Below are positions 22,208 through 29,595 of a stretch of 33,871 nt of DNA, piece by piece. This DNA is from Candidatus Bathyarchaeota archaeon (GTDB taxonomy: Archaea > Thermoproteota > Bathyarchaeia > TCS64): NCBI GenBank assembly GCA_014729945.1, contig WJJC01000218.1, positions 1 to 33,871 on the forward strand, in the 5' to 3' direction. A program made the position numbers and the translations under genes. Position 1 is the stretch's first letter. Each line of letters starts with the position of its first letter. The notes beneath the pieces were generated by a model. The model made no database searches. It was given only the letters and a program-made list of their open reading frames with translations, and had not been told where the DNA came from.

Positions 22208-23245
22208 ATGGGAGAGGTAATTGAAGCTGGATCACTCGAAGGAGTGGCAAGCACAACAGTCAAAAAGCTACACAAAGCCGGATTGGTTACACTGGAATCC
22301 ATCGCAGTAACTCCCCCCCGCGAGATAGTGGAACTAACCGGAATGGGTGTGGACACAGCCATAAAGGTGAACACCCTGGCGCGCCTCAAAGTAGATCCAG
22401 GCTTTGTCTCAGCCTCGGATCTACTAGAGACCCGTAAGCATATGATGAAGTGTAAAACCGGCTGCAGTGAATTCGACCGCATTATGGGTGGCGGAATAGA
22501 AACGGGAGTAATATCCGAATTCATCGGTGAATTCGGCTCCGGTAAGACCCAGATATGCTACACTCTCAGCGTGCTCGCTCAACGACCGGTAGAAGAAGGT
22601 GGCCTTGGAGGACGAGTCTGTGTCATCGACACCGAAGGCACCTTCCTACCAGAGCGAATCGTACAGATAGCTGAAGCCCGAGGATACGACCCCCAAGAGA
22701 TCCTCAGCAATGTGCTAATCGCACGCGCATACAATAGCGACCATCAAATCATGCTGGTCAAAAACCTACCACAAGTAGCACAGGAAAACGACATCAAACT
22801 AGTAATAGTAGACAGCATGATCGGCCACTTTAGAGGAGAATACATAGGAAGAGGAAACCTAGCCGAACGTCAACAAAAAATAGCCGGCGTACTGGGAAAC
22901 CTGCTCCGAGTAGCAGAAGCATTCAATTTATCTGTAGTCCTAACAAACCAGGTTCAAGCAAAGCCCGACACCTCATACGGAGACCCCAATAAACCCACAG
23001 GAGGCCACGTAATGGCCCACGCATGCACTCACAGAGTCTATTTGAGAAAAGGTAGAGCAAACACACGTCTAGTACAGGTAATCGACAGCCCATATTTACC
23101 CGAGGAGAAGATCCGGATCGCTATCACCGAGGCAGGGATATGTGACGAAGACGGTAACACCAATATGGAGTATGACCCTGATATGGACTATGATGAAGAA
23201 TTCAGCCTAGAAGTGGAATCGGAGCCAGAAGAAGAAAGTGAATAG
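22208..23245 (+). CDS. radA: DNA repair and recombination protein RadA (copy 2, with acidic tail)
   Basis: A second full RadA recombinase of 345 residues with every motif of copy 1: helix-hairpin-helix, polymerisation motif FVSA, Walker A GEFGSGKT (107-114), Walker B LVIVD, FRGEYIGRGNLAERQQK and TNQVQA followed by GDPNKP and GGHVMAHA. By eye it is about 70% identical to the protein at 2062-3036. It differs in an acidic C-terminal extension of ~30 residues rich in Asp/Glu (YDPDMDYDEEFSLEVESEP). I chose ATG 22208 because it aligns with the start of copy 1; GTG 22199 is also in frame. Its stop is one base from that of the convergent GTPase gene. Which copy is the main recombinase cannot be told. 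Confidence 0.92.
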   Translation: MGEVIEAGSLEGVASTTVKKLHKAGLVTLESIAVTPPREIVELTGMGVDTAIKVNTLARLKVDPGFVSASDLLETRKHMMKCKTGCSEFDRIMGGGIETGVISEFIGEFGSGKTQICYTLSVLAQRPVEEGGLGGRVCVIDTEGTFLPERIVQIAEARGYDPQEILSNVLIARAYNSDHQIMLVKNLPQVAQENDIKLVIVDSMIGHFRGEYIGRGNLAERQQKIAGVLGNLLRVAEAFNLSVVLTNQVQAKPDTSYGDPNKPTGGHVMAHACTHRVYLRKGRANTRLVQVIDSPYLPEEKIRIAITEAGICDEDGNTNMEYDPDMDYDEEFSLEVESEPEEESE

Positions 23246-23246
23246 G

Positions 23247-23855
23247 CTATCTAATATACTTGAACGGGTTATGAAACCCTTTCCTATAAAGTCTCTGAAC
23301 GAGTTGATTCTTTAATTCTCCCACACCTATGCCTTTTGTAGCGCTGATGGGGAAAATATATCCTGTAGCAAGTTCCGGTTGGCCGCCTGTAAGACGGTGT
23401 ATGAAGGCGTTAAGGTTCTCGATAACTTCATTGTCGCTTGCTTTATCGATCTTGTTAGCGGCTACGAATGGATATTCTCCTATGTTTTCGCTTATGTATT
23501 GGACCATCTCGACATCTACGCTTATGTACCCCTTCTTGGCCAACCGCTGCTCGGTCTCGATAAACGTGTTGATATTCAACACATGTACCGCTGCGACTAT
23601 CTGGTCTGCGTACACTTCAATAAAGTCCAGAATCTTATCTTTTGTCCTGTCTTCCCATCTTCTACTGGCGTCAATTTTTGTGCCATATCCTGGCATATCG
23701 ACGAGGAAAAGATCCTGAGAGATCTCATATTGATCTAGTTTGGTTGTGGTTCCAGGTCTCTTACCCGTGGACAGGTTGAGCCCAGTTATGGCCTTGATGG
23801 TTGAGCTCTTACCTGCATTCGGTCTCCCAGAGAATATTATGTAGGACTTGGACAT
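23247..23855 (-). CDS. engB: EngB-type GTP-binding protein
   Basis: A ~202-residue small GTPase of the EngB/YihA type: G1 GRPNAGKSS (10-18), G3 DMPGYGTK, G4 NKID, and G5 SATKG. Bacterial EngB helps large-subunit ribosome assembly; archaeal members probably act in a similar way. The frame is open to 23927, but that would overlap TFB by 35 nt and add ~24 residues not seen in the family. ATG 23855 puts the G1 motif in the usual place near the N-terminus. It lies downstream of TFB on the same strand. Confidence 0.87.
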   Translation of the reverse strand: MSKSYIIFSGRPNAGKSSTIKAITGLNLSTGKRPGTTTKLDQYEISQDLFLVDMPGYGTKIDASRRWEDRTKDKILDFIEVYADQIVAAVHVLNINTFIETEQRLAKKGYISVDVEMVQYISENIGEYPFVAANKIDKASDNEVIENLNAFIHRLTGGQPELATGYIFPISATKGIGVGELKNQLVQRLYRKGFHNPFKYIR

Positions 23856-23892
23856 AGTTGTAGTAAATAGGTGGGTACTGAAAAACTGTGGG

Positions 23893-24828
23893 TTATATGT
23901 TGACGTTGAAATCCAGTCGCTGAGCAAGTTCCTTGTACCTGTTACGGATGGTAACTTCTGTTACCTGAGCTTCCTTTGCGATCTCACCCTGAGTTCTCCG
24001 CTCATCAGTGATCTGACTACTGATATAGATGCAGGCCGCCGCGATACCGGATGGTCCACGCCCACACGTCAGCTTCAACTCTGAAGCCTGATGAAGAATA
24101 GCGGTAGCCAGCCTCTCTGTCTCCCCAGTTAATGCCAGCTTATTAACAATCTTACTTATGTACCCCTGTGGGTTTACCTGTGGCACATTGGGTTTAAGTT
24201 CCCGTAACAGGAAACGGTAGTTACGAGCAGCTTCTTTCTTGGTTATATTAGCTGCTCCCGCTACATCCTCAAGCGTTCTTATGATTCCACACTGTCTGCA
24301 AGCCATATATATTGAGGCAACCGCGACGCTCTGAATGGTTCTGCCTCTGATTAGCTGTTTCTGTATGGCTTTTCGATAGATCATGCTGCTGGTCTCCACA
24401 ACGTTTCTTGGTAGATTGAGCTTGTAGCTAATCTTACTCATCTCACTCAAAGCGTGAGCTAGATTTCTCTGAGTACTGTCACTGACTTTGCTCCTTCTAT
24501 GCCACTTCCTAAGTCTGTAGAGTCTTGCACGCTCTTCAGGACTTAGTTTTCTACCAGAGGCATCACGATCCTGCCACCCTATAGTGGTACTGAGTCCTTT
24601 ATCATGAATCGTCCATGTAACGGGTGCCCCTACTCTTGGAAGCTTTTCCCGTTGTTCTTGGTCAAAGGCACGCCACTCTGGACCCGTATCGAGTAATGTA
24701 GAGGAAACTACGACTCCGCAGGACTGACAGACCAGTTCCCCCGACTCGTAGTCTCGTAGTAGGTTTTCACTCCCGCACTCCGCGCAGGAAATCTGTTTCT
24801 TTAATTTTGAAGACAAAAGACCCCTCAC
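23893..24828 (-). CDS. tfb: Transcription initiation factor TFB (TFIIB homologue)
   Basis: A 311-residue archaeal general transcription factor that binds TBP-DNA and recruits RNA polymerase. It has an N-terminal zinc ribbon (Cys15, 18, 34, 37: CAECG and CQSCG), a B-reader/linker region (GPEWRAFDQEQREKLPRVG), and two cyclin-like repeats (about 118-200 and 212-305), the second with ASELKLTCGRGPSGIAAACIYI and a late HTH (TQGEIAKEAQVTEVTIRNRY) that reads the BRE. The length is typical. The start is GTG 24828; TTG 24816 is a possible alternative. It is upstream of engB with about 37 nt between. Confidence 0.95.
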   Translation of the reverse strand: MRGLLSSKLKKQISCAECGSENLLRDYESGELVCQSCGVVVSSTLLDTGPEWRAFDQEQREKLPRVGAPVTWTIHDKGLSTTIGWQDRDASGRKLSPEERARLYRLRKWHRRSKVSDSTQRNLAHALSEMSKISYKLNLPRNVVETSSMIYRKAIQKQLIRGRTIQSVAVASIYMACRQCGIIRTLEDVAGAANITKKEAARNYRFLLRELKPNVPQVNPQGYISKIVNKLALTGETERLATAILHQASELKLTCGRGPSGIAAACIYISSQITDERRTQGEIAKEAQVTEVTIRNRYKELAQRLDFNVNI

Positions 24829-25076
24829 GAGATTATGATAAGGCTTATTTAATCCTATTTAACTGTTTGCAGAAAGAAGCAGAAATAGGGCATATTTTTC
24901 TTAGATGTTGATAAAAACTGCTTTAGGTTACATCTATACAGTATTTAGCTTCTTAGACGATAAAAGGACGATATTTATAGAATCAATTCAGTATTTACTA
25001 TATTAGTGATTTTACTCAATAAAAAAGTTTAAGTCGGATCCCACATAGAAAAGAGTTATAATTAAGGGAAAAAAAA
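24829..25076. other. AT-rich divergent intergenic region between tfb and crcB
   Basis: 248 nt, clearly richer in A/T than the genes around it. It holds a 7-bp inverted repeat (TAGATGT 24902-24908, ACATCTA 24930-24936), two copies of CAGTATTTA, and several TATA-like stretches. I looked for the fluoride (crcB) riboswitch core before crcB and did not see it. No gene is visible. Confidence 0.45.
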
Positions 25077-25448
25077 ATGCTATCTTCATTAATATATGTG
25101 GGTATAGGCGGCTTCATAGGGGCAATATTTCGGTTTCTCCTCTCAACCATAATACAGGGATCAACTCGGTTCCCCTTAGGTACTCTTGGTGTCAATATAA
25201 TGGGTGCTTTCACCCTTAGCTTCATAACTTATGCCGGTGAAAACACATTGCAGCTTCCAATCTCTTCTCGTCTTTTTCTGACAGTTGGCCTTCTAGGTGC
25301 TTTTACAACAATGTCTACTTTTAGTCTAGAATCATTCAAACTTTTGGAAGAAAATCATAATGTTCTCTTTATAGCTAACTTAGTATTGAATAACATTCTA
25401 TGTCTAATAGGTATTTATCTAGGAAAGGTTGTCTCCTCAATAATCTAG
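25077..25448 (+). CDS. crcB: CrcB/Fluc fluoride ion channel
   Basis: A 123-residue four-helix membrane protein of the CrcB/Fluc family, which exports toxic fluoride as a dimer. Family marks are GGFIGAIFRFLL in helix 1, FPLGTLGVNIMGAF in helix 2 (with the conserved Asn), and the break motif GAFTTMSTFSLE in helix 3; helix 4 is at about 98-120. A single gene, as in dimers made of one protein. The gene and its flanks are AT-rich compared with neighbours, which could reflect transfer. It starts at ATG 25077 directly after an A run, behind AAGGG. Confidence 0.88.
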   Translation: MLSSLIYVGIGGFIGAIFRFLLSTIIQGSTRFPLGTLGVNIMGAFTLSFITYAGENTLQLPISSRLFLTVGLLGAFTTMSTFSLESFKLLEENHNVLFIANLVLNNILCLIGIYLGKVVSSII

Positions 25449-25460
25449 AATACTTCCATT

Positions 25461-25475
25461 AAATAAAAATAAAAA
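25461..25475 (-). terminator. T-rich terminator for the alanine dehydrogenase-like gene
   Basis: On the minus strand TTTTTATTTTTATTT lies 9 nt after the stop codon of the minus-strand gene, a strong archaeal termination tract. Confidence 0.55.
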
Positions 25476-25483
25476 GAGTGAAA

Positions 25484-26464
25484 TTAGGCGAGGTCCATGC
25501 CCACATCTGTTCCCTTAGCCAGCTCATAGACTTTGTAAGCTGTACCTACGTCTTGGATGGCTAAGCCTGTTGCCTTGAACATGGTGATCTCATCTCGTGA
25601 CTCGCGTCCCTTCTTCTTACCTGCTACGATCTCACCGAGCTCTGCGTAGATATCTTCTTCATCTATAATGCCCTCTTCTTTGGGCACCTTAAAGTCGCCT
25701 ACAACGAAGGCTTGTGGAATAAAGTCTACTACGTGTTTATCGCATTTCTCGATCACGCTGGACATTAATTCCCTCTTTGCTCCTGTATCTGCACCTATGG
25801 CTGATACGTGGCAACCTTTTTTGAGCCATGTTCCGTCCAGATAAGCCTTGGGGCTTGGTGTACAGGTTATTACGATGTCACTGCCCTCGGCTGCCTCCTT
25901 AGCCTCGTCTACTGTTACGAAGTCTACATCGGGGAACATCTCTTTCATCTCTTCGACGAATTCCTGCATGGCTTCAGGAACGATATCATATACCTTGATC
26001 TTTTTGATGTTGGGTCTAACCTCTAACAACCCCATTACCTGGCTTCTTCCTTGGACCCCGGTGCCGTAGACTCCAGCGATTTTACTATCTTCTCTGCTCA
26101 GATATTTGATGCCCGTTGCTCCGGCTGCGCCTGTCCTCAGGGCAGTAATATATGTGCCATCCATGATGGCAAGTGGTACTCCGTTATCTGGGCTATTTAG
26201 TATGATTCTGGCGATTACTGCTGGAAGATCATACTCTTTTCTGTTTTCTGGGTGTACTGTAACTATTTTTGTGCCTGCTGCATTCAAGCCTGGCATATAC
26301 GCGGGCATGGCGATTAGGACGCCTTTCTCGAAGTGAAGATAGACTCTTGGCGGCATCTCGATGTTGTCGTTTCCCATCTCTCTGAAGCCATTCTCTACGG
26401 CTTCTAGAGTGCTTGTCATGTCAAGAACTTCCTTTACCTCGTCCTGTGTTAGGTAGAGTGTCAT
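25484..26464 (-). CDS. Alanine dehydrogenase / ornithine cyclodeaminase family protein
   Basis: A 326-residue NAD-dependent member of the ornithine cyclodeaminase/mu-crystallin family. The N-terminal part binds substrate (PPRVYLHFEKGVLIAMPAY, GTKIVTVHPEN). The Rossmann segment has GVYGTGVQGRSQ at about 129-140 after the conserved ALRTGAAGATGIKYL. Later marks are CTPSPKAYLDG and GADTGAKREL. Archaeal relatives include alanine dehydrogenases, so oxidative deamination of alanine is likely, but ornithine cyclodeaminase or a similar imine reductase cannot be excluded. It is a single gene with its own terminator. Confidence 0.87.
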   Translation of the reverse strand: MTLYLTQDEVKEVLDMTSTLEAVENGFREMGNDNIEMPPRVYLHFEKGVLIAMPAYMPGLNAAGTKIVTVHPENRKEYDLPAVIARIILNSPDNGVPLAIMDGTYITALRTGAAGATGIKYLSREDSKIAGVYGTGVQGRSQVMGLLEVRPNIKKIKVYDIVPEAMQEFVEEMKEMFPDVDFVTVDEAKEAAEGSDIVITCTPSPKAYLDGTWLKKGCHVSAIGADTGAKRELMSSVIEKCDKHVVDFIPQAFVVGDFKVPKEEGIIDEEDIYAELGEIVAGKKKGRESRDEITMFKATGLAIQDVGTAYKVYELAKGTDVGMDLA

Positions 26465-26832
26465 TTTGAATCATCAAGTGAAAGGGTGTGCTATGCATTT
26501 AATGATTTCGAGAGTTATATGCTTCTTTTTTAGTTTTTATTATGTGTTTAATTTTTGATGGATTTTTTATTATTTTGTCTCAACATGAATTGTTATGTTA
26601 CACTTTATTGAGATAAATGTATCCTTTTAATGTCTACACATAATATATCTATTTTTCATTATTTAGTTCATTATCGTAAATATTAACTACCCTAACCACA
26701 CCTTATTATCCAGCTAGAGAATACAGGTGCATAATACTGTCGCCAAAACTCTCCCAACTATTAAAGTCTTACCTGAAACCTACCGATTCTCCCTCTAAGG
26801 CTCGCGGTGAAAAGAAATTAATTGCTACCAGA
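26465..26832. other. 368-nt divergent region, part of which may be coding
   Basis: The first half is AT-rich with T-rich tracts on the plus strand at 26526-26577 and a nested inverted repeat at 26578-26613 (TCTCAA with TTGAGA, enclosing AACAT with ATGTT). From 26680 to 26832 the frame of the next gene is open and reads like protein (ending SKARGEKKLIATR before its first ATG), but it has no ATG, GTG or TTG. A TATA-like TTATTATCC is at 26702-26710. No other gene is visible. Confidence 0.45.
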
Positions 26833-27279
26833 ATGCATAACGGATATGTATATGATGAACGGTATTTTAACTCATTCCAAGAAGTACAGTGTTACAGGTA
26901 CCTCAAACACATAGGGATCCCATCAGGTAAGATGCATATCGAGTACCGCCTGGGTAAAAACCATTTTGACTTCTTTCCCTTGAAAAGAGTGTTCTGGGAG
27001 CATCATCCAATTATCCTGAAGCTTGGGAAAAACATATACAAGTATGGGAAGGAGAGACGGCAAATCCTAGATGAACACGGATACCACAATATTCCACTCA
27101 TAGTTTCAGATATCATGTTTGATGATGTACCTGATATCTGCAACAAGATGATTGAACATAACATAGATCTAAGAAAGGGAAGTGTTCCCACGGATACGGG
27201 GATATACTATCTCCGGGATTATGAGGAACAGATTCTCCGAATGGGCTATGAGTTGCTGGCGGAGACTACTCAATTCTAG
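26833..27279 (+). CDS. Possible PD-(D/E)XK-type nuclease, start uncertain
   Basis: A 148-residue protein from ATG 26833. The pattern Glu17 (NSFQEVQCYRYL helix), Asp46 (GKNHFDFFP) and Glu56-x-His58 (VFWEHHPI) resembles the E, D, ExK/H layout of restriction-endonuclease-fold proteins. I do not recognise a named family, so this is inference. The same frame is open back to 26680 with sequence that looks coding (LKSYLKPTDSPSKARGEKK), so the true protein may be up to ~50 residues longer with a non-standard start, or the 5' end may be damaged. Its stop is one base from the stop of the convergent GPN gene. Confidence 0.55.
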   Translation: MHNGYVYDERYFNSFQEVQCYRYLKHIGIPSGKMHIEYRLGKNHFDFFPLKRVFWEHHPIILKLGKNIYKYGKERRQILDEHGYHNIPLIVSDIMFDDVPDICNKMIEHNIDLRKGSVPTDTGIYYLRDYEEQILRMGYELLAETTQF

Positions 27280-27280
27280 C

Positions 27281-28042
27281 CTATGGCGTGAATTTACCTC
27301 CATCAGTGAAGGTTAACATCAACTGGGCGTATAGATCATTAAACCCGTCATTGGTCATGCTGCTAATTGGGATTGGTTGAAACTCTAAGCCTATCCGGTT
27401 AATTATCTCCATCATATCTTGACTCATTGTTCGGTTTAGCCCCGTTAATCGGGCGTCAACCGCGTCATCTAGGGCGAACATATCCTCAGTCCAGCTAATT
27501 ATTTCCGCAAGCTGATACTCGTCCAGTGCGTCTATCTTACTGATTAAGTGGTACTGAGGAAGGAAGAACTTGGTGTTAATGGCCGTAGCCAGGAACATGT
27601 TCATAACATAATTCAAAGGATCCCTGCACTGCATACCATCAAAGATATAGATTACACCCTTCTCCGAATCAGTTAGGCTCTGGGCTATCTGGGCTCCAAT
27701 CTCCCTGAAAGCGAAAAGCTCCATCTGCCCAGGTGTATCTACTATACAGATATCAGGTGTGAAGTCCTCGATATCGCTGCTTAGGTTCTGCACGATCCCA
27801 GACATCATATCGTGGGCTAGCATAAGACCACCGTTGGGGCCTAACCCGTATTCCTCCATAATATCTTCCACCTTAATGTATTCGCGTACATCCACGTTAG
27901 CTGCGTAAGGTAGAATCATGGACCCGGGGTCAAGGTTAACAGCCATAGCGTCTTCTCTGTGAAACTCTAGGAATCTTGTGAATTTGGCTGTGAACGTGCT
28001 CTTACCGCTTCCAGCTGTGCCTAGGACAAATATTAGATTCAA
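27281..28042 (-). CDS. GPN-loop GTPase
   Basis: A 253-residue GPN-loop GTPase. G1 GTAGSGKST is at residues 8-16, the diagnostic GPN insertion GLGPNGG is at 66-72 (GPN 68-70), G3 is DTPGQME, and SKID serves as G4. Eukaryotic homologues help assemble RNA polymerase II; the archaeal protein is the single ancestral type and forms dimers. The start is TTG 28042, which overlaps the stop of the inositol phosphate synthase gene (TTGA), so translation is coupled. It is the last gene of a four-gene operon. Confidence 0.9.
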   Translation of the reverse strand: MNLIFVLGTAGSGKSTFTAKFTRFLEFHREDAMAVNLDPGSMILPYAANVDVREYIKVEDIMEEYGLGPNGGLMLAHDMMSGIVQNLSSDIEDFTPDICIVDTPGQMELFAFREIGAQIAQSLTDSEKGVIYIFDGMQCRDPLNYVMNMFLATAINTKFFLPQYHLISKIDALDEYQLAEIISWTEDMFALDDAVDARLTGLNRTMSQDMMEIINRIGLEFQPIPISSMTNDGFNDLYAQLMLTFTDGGKFTP

Positions 28043-29082
28043 GAGGTGTATTCCTCGAATAATTTGTATGCTTGGGGCATCTTATACCTTCTTGGGGGTC
28101 GCTTGAATCCATAACTGCAGACCGCCTCAATTGGCCCTCCTATGCCCTTCTCCTTGGCTATCTTCATTCCCCTAATAACATCAACCAGTATCGCCCCGGC
28201 ATTAGGTGAGTCCTGAGTGCTCAGCTTCAGATCTAGGATAAATTCTGCTCCACTGAAATATGAGCCTTTGATGTAAAAGAAGCTATCACGCCCATTTTCC
28301 AAGAAGTCAACGAAATCTGCTGACCCTGATACTAGTTCAAAATCATAGGGTATATGTTTCTTGACTGCCTCTGTCTTGATGGTTCGTTTTACTTCCCGGG
28401 TCTTCTCAAGGGTGTCAATGGACTCGCTTCCACCACCTACATCCAGTTGGTAGCTTTCCTCTACGTGTATGCCTCTGCTATCGAGGAACTCTAGTAAACC
28501 AATGTGGACACTAGTTGCTCCCATCTGACTCATTAGATCATCCCCTGCAAGGGGCACTCCGGTTTTCTTGTATGATGATGAGATGGCTATGTTGTTCACT
28601 ATGCTGGATGGTGTGGCGTTGATGAATCCGCATTTAGCCTCAAGCGCCGCCTCAGCGTATAATCTGCTCGCCTTGTCCGCGCCACCGGATATTAAGTTTA
28701 CCAAAAGATCCGCCTTGGAGTCTTTTAACACTTGTACAATGTTTGCTGTTTCTTCTTTAGCTGGCTCTATCTCGCTCATTGTATTGGATTCCAATATATC
28801 CGGGTGAGGCCCCATCTTCACGATTATACCCGTTTTCTCTGTTTCCACTATTTTTGGTGCTTTATTCGGATGAGCATAGATGGCCTCAGATAGATCCCTA
28901 CCTACCTTGTTTTTATCGATGTCAAAACCTGCTACTACTTTTATGTCGTCTACCCTGTATTCACCTACTTTTTTATGGAGTAACCCCAGACTGTTATCGT
29001 TCTCCGAATAGTACTGGATCCCCTGTATAAGGGATGAAGCGCTGTTACCTATCCCCGCAATGGCTACATGTATCTCACTCAT
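28039..29082 (-). CDS. ino1: Inositol-1-phosphate synthase
   Basis: A 347-residue NAD-dependent enzyme that turns glucose-6-phosphate into 1L-myo-inositol-1-phosphate, the precursor of archaeal phosphatidylinositol lipids and some compatible solutes. The Rossmann start is VAIAGIGNSASSLIQG. Other marks are VVAGFDIDKNKVG, NLISGG, GVPLAGDDLMSQMG, and LDLKLSTQDSPNAGA near the active site. The length fits the short archaeal/bacterial type. ATG 29082 is preceded by GGTGAT. It follows the RimI-like gene by 45 nt in the same operon, with the GPN gene overlapping its end. Confidence 0.93.
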   Translation of the reverse strand: MSEIHVAIAGIGNSASSLIQGIQYYSENDNSLGLLHKKVGEYRVDDIKVVAGFDIDKNKVGRDLSEAIYAHPNKAPKIVETEKTGIIVKMGPHPDILESNTMSEIEPAKEETANIVQVLKDSKADLLVNLISGGADKASRLYAEAALEAKCGFINATPSSIVNNIAISSSYKKTGVPLAGDDLMSQMGATSVHIGLLEFLDSRGIHVEESYQLDVGGGSESIDTLEKTREVKRTIKTEAVKKHIPYDFELVSGSADFVDFLENGRDSFFYIKGSYFSGAEFILDLKLSTQDSPNAGAILVDVIRGMKIAKEKGIGGPIEAVCSYGFKRPPRRYKMPQAYKLFEEYTS

Positions 29083-29127
29083 TATATCACCGTAATAACT
29101 AGAATCACAGGGAACAAGTATAGAAGG

Positions 29128-29595
29128 CTAACGGGTGAGTTTCTTCGTCATTACAATTGCGTCTTCGTTGTCGTAATAATTTTTAACCGTCTCAAGGTAT
29201 TTGTAGCCCATCTGCTTGTACATTTTCTGTGCCTTCAGGTTGGATTCACGGACCTCAAGGTAAGCGATATAGGCATTTCTATCCGTGAATCCTTTCTCCA
29301 CCTCTTTAAGAAGTGATGTGCCGATGCCCTTTCTCTGGTATTCAGGCTTTATTGCTATATTCAGTATGTGTCCCGATTTTTTCAAGTCATTGGATCTGCC
29401 TGATTTCTCTATTGTTCCTATAGTATATCCGATTATTTCCGGTTCTTTCTCGGCGATCATGAAGAAACTGTTTTCCATATTGAGTACTCTATGGAAGAAC
29501 CTTTTACTCCATGGCGCAGGGTAGACTTTCTTCTCTATTGAATGCACTTGTTGTATATCTTCTTTGGATGCATTTCTCAGGTTAATTTCGGACAA
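29128..29595 (-). CDS. rimI: RimI/Ard1-type N-terminal acetyltransferase
   Basis: A 155-residue GNAT protein of the RimI/Ard1 type. It has the acetyl-CoA motif QRKGIGTSLL (family Q/R-x-x-G-x-G/A), the preceding LNIAIKPEYQ strand, and the late strand-helix YLEVRESNLKAQKMYKQMGY, all typical of N-alpha-acetyltransferases that modify protein N-termini. The start is TTG 29595, directly after the TAA of the glycosyltransferase (29598-29596), so it is translationally linked. Its presence in a glycosyltransferase/Ino1 operon is unusual. Confidence 0.88.
   Translation of the reverse strand: MSEINLRNASKEDIQQVHSIEKKVYPAPWSKRFFHRVLNMENSFFMIAEKEPEIIGYTIGTIEKSGRSNDLKKSGHILNIAIKPEYQRKGIGTSLLKEVEKGFTDRNAYIAYLEVRESNLKAQKMYKQMGYKYLETVKNYYDNEDAIVMTKKLTR

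Noticed and set aside
22057..22524. 155-codon minus-strand ORF
   Set aside because: It lies opposite the start of radA copy 2 and the M20 N-terminus; the translation has no recognisable domain, while the plus strand encodes a clear RadA.
23856..23927. Longer EngB start
   Set aside because: It would overlap tfb by 35 nt and add ~24 residues before the G1 motif that are not typical of the family; ATG 23855 fits better.
25016..25076. Fluoride riboswitch before crcB
   Set aside because: The conserved GATG and CTGATGG-type core and its pseudoknot arms are not seen in the upstream sequence, which is simply AT-rich.
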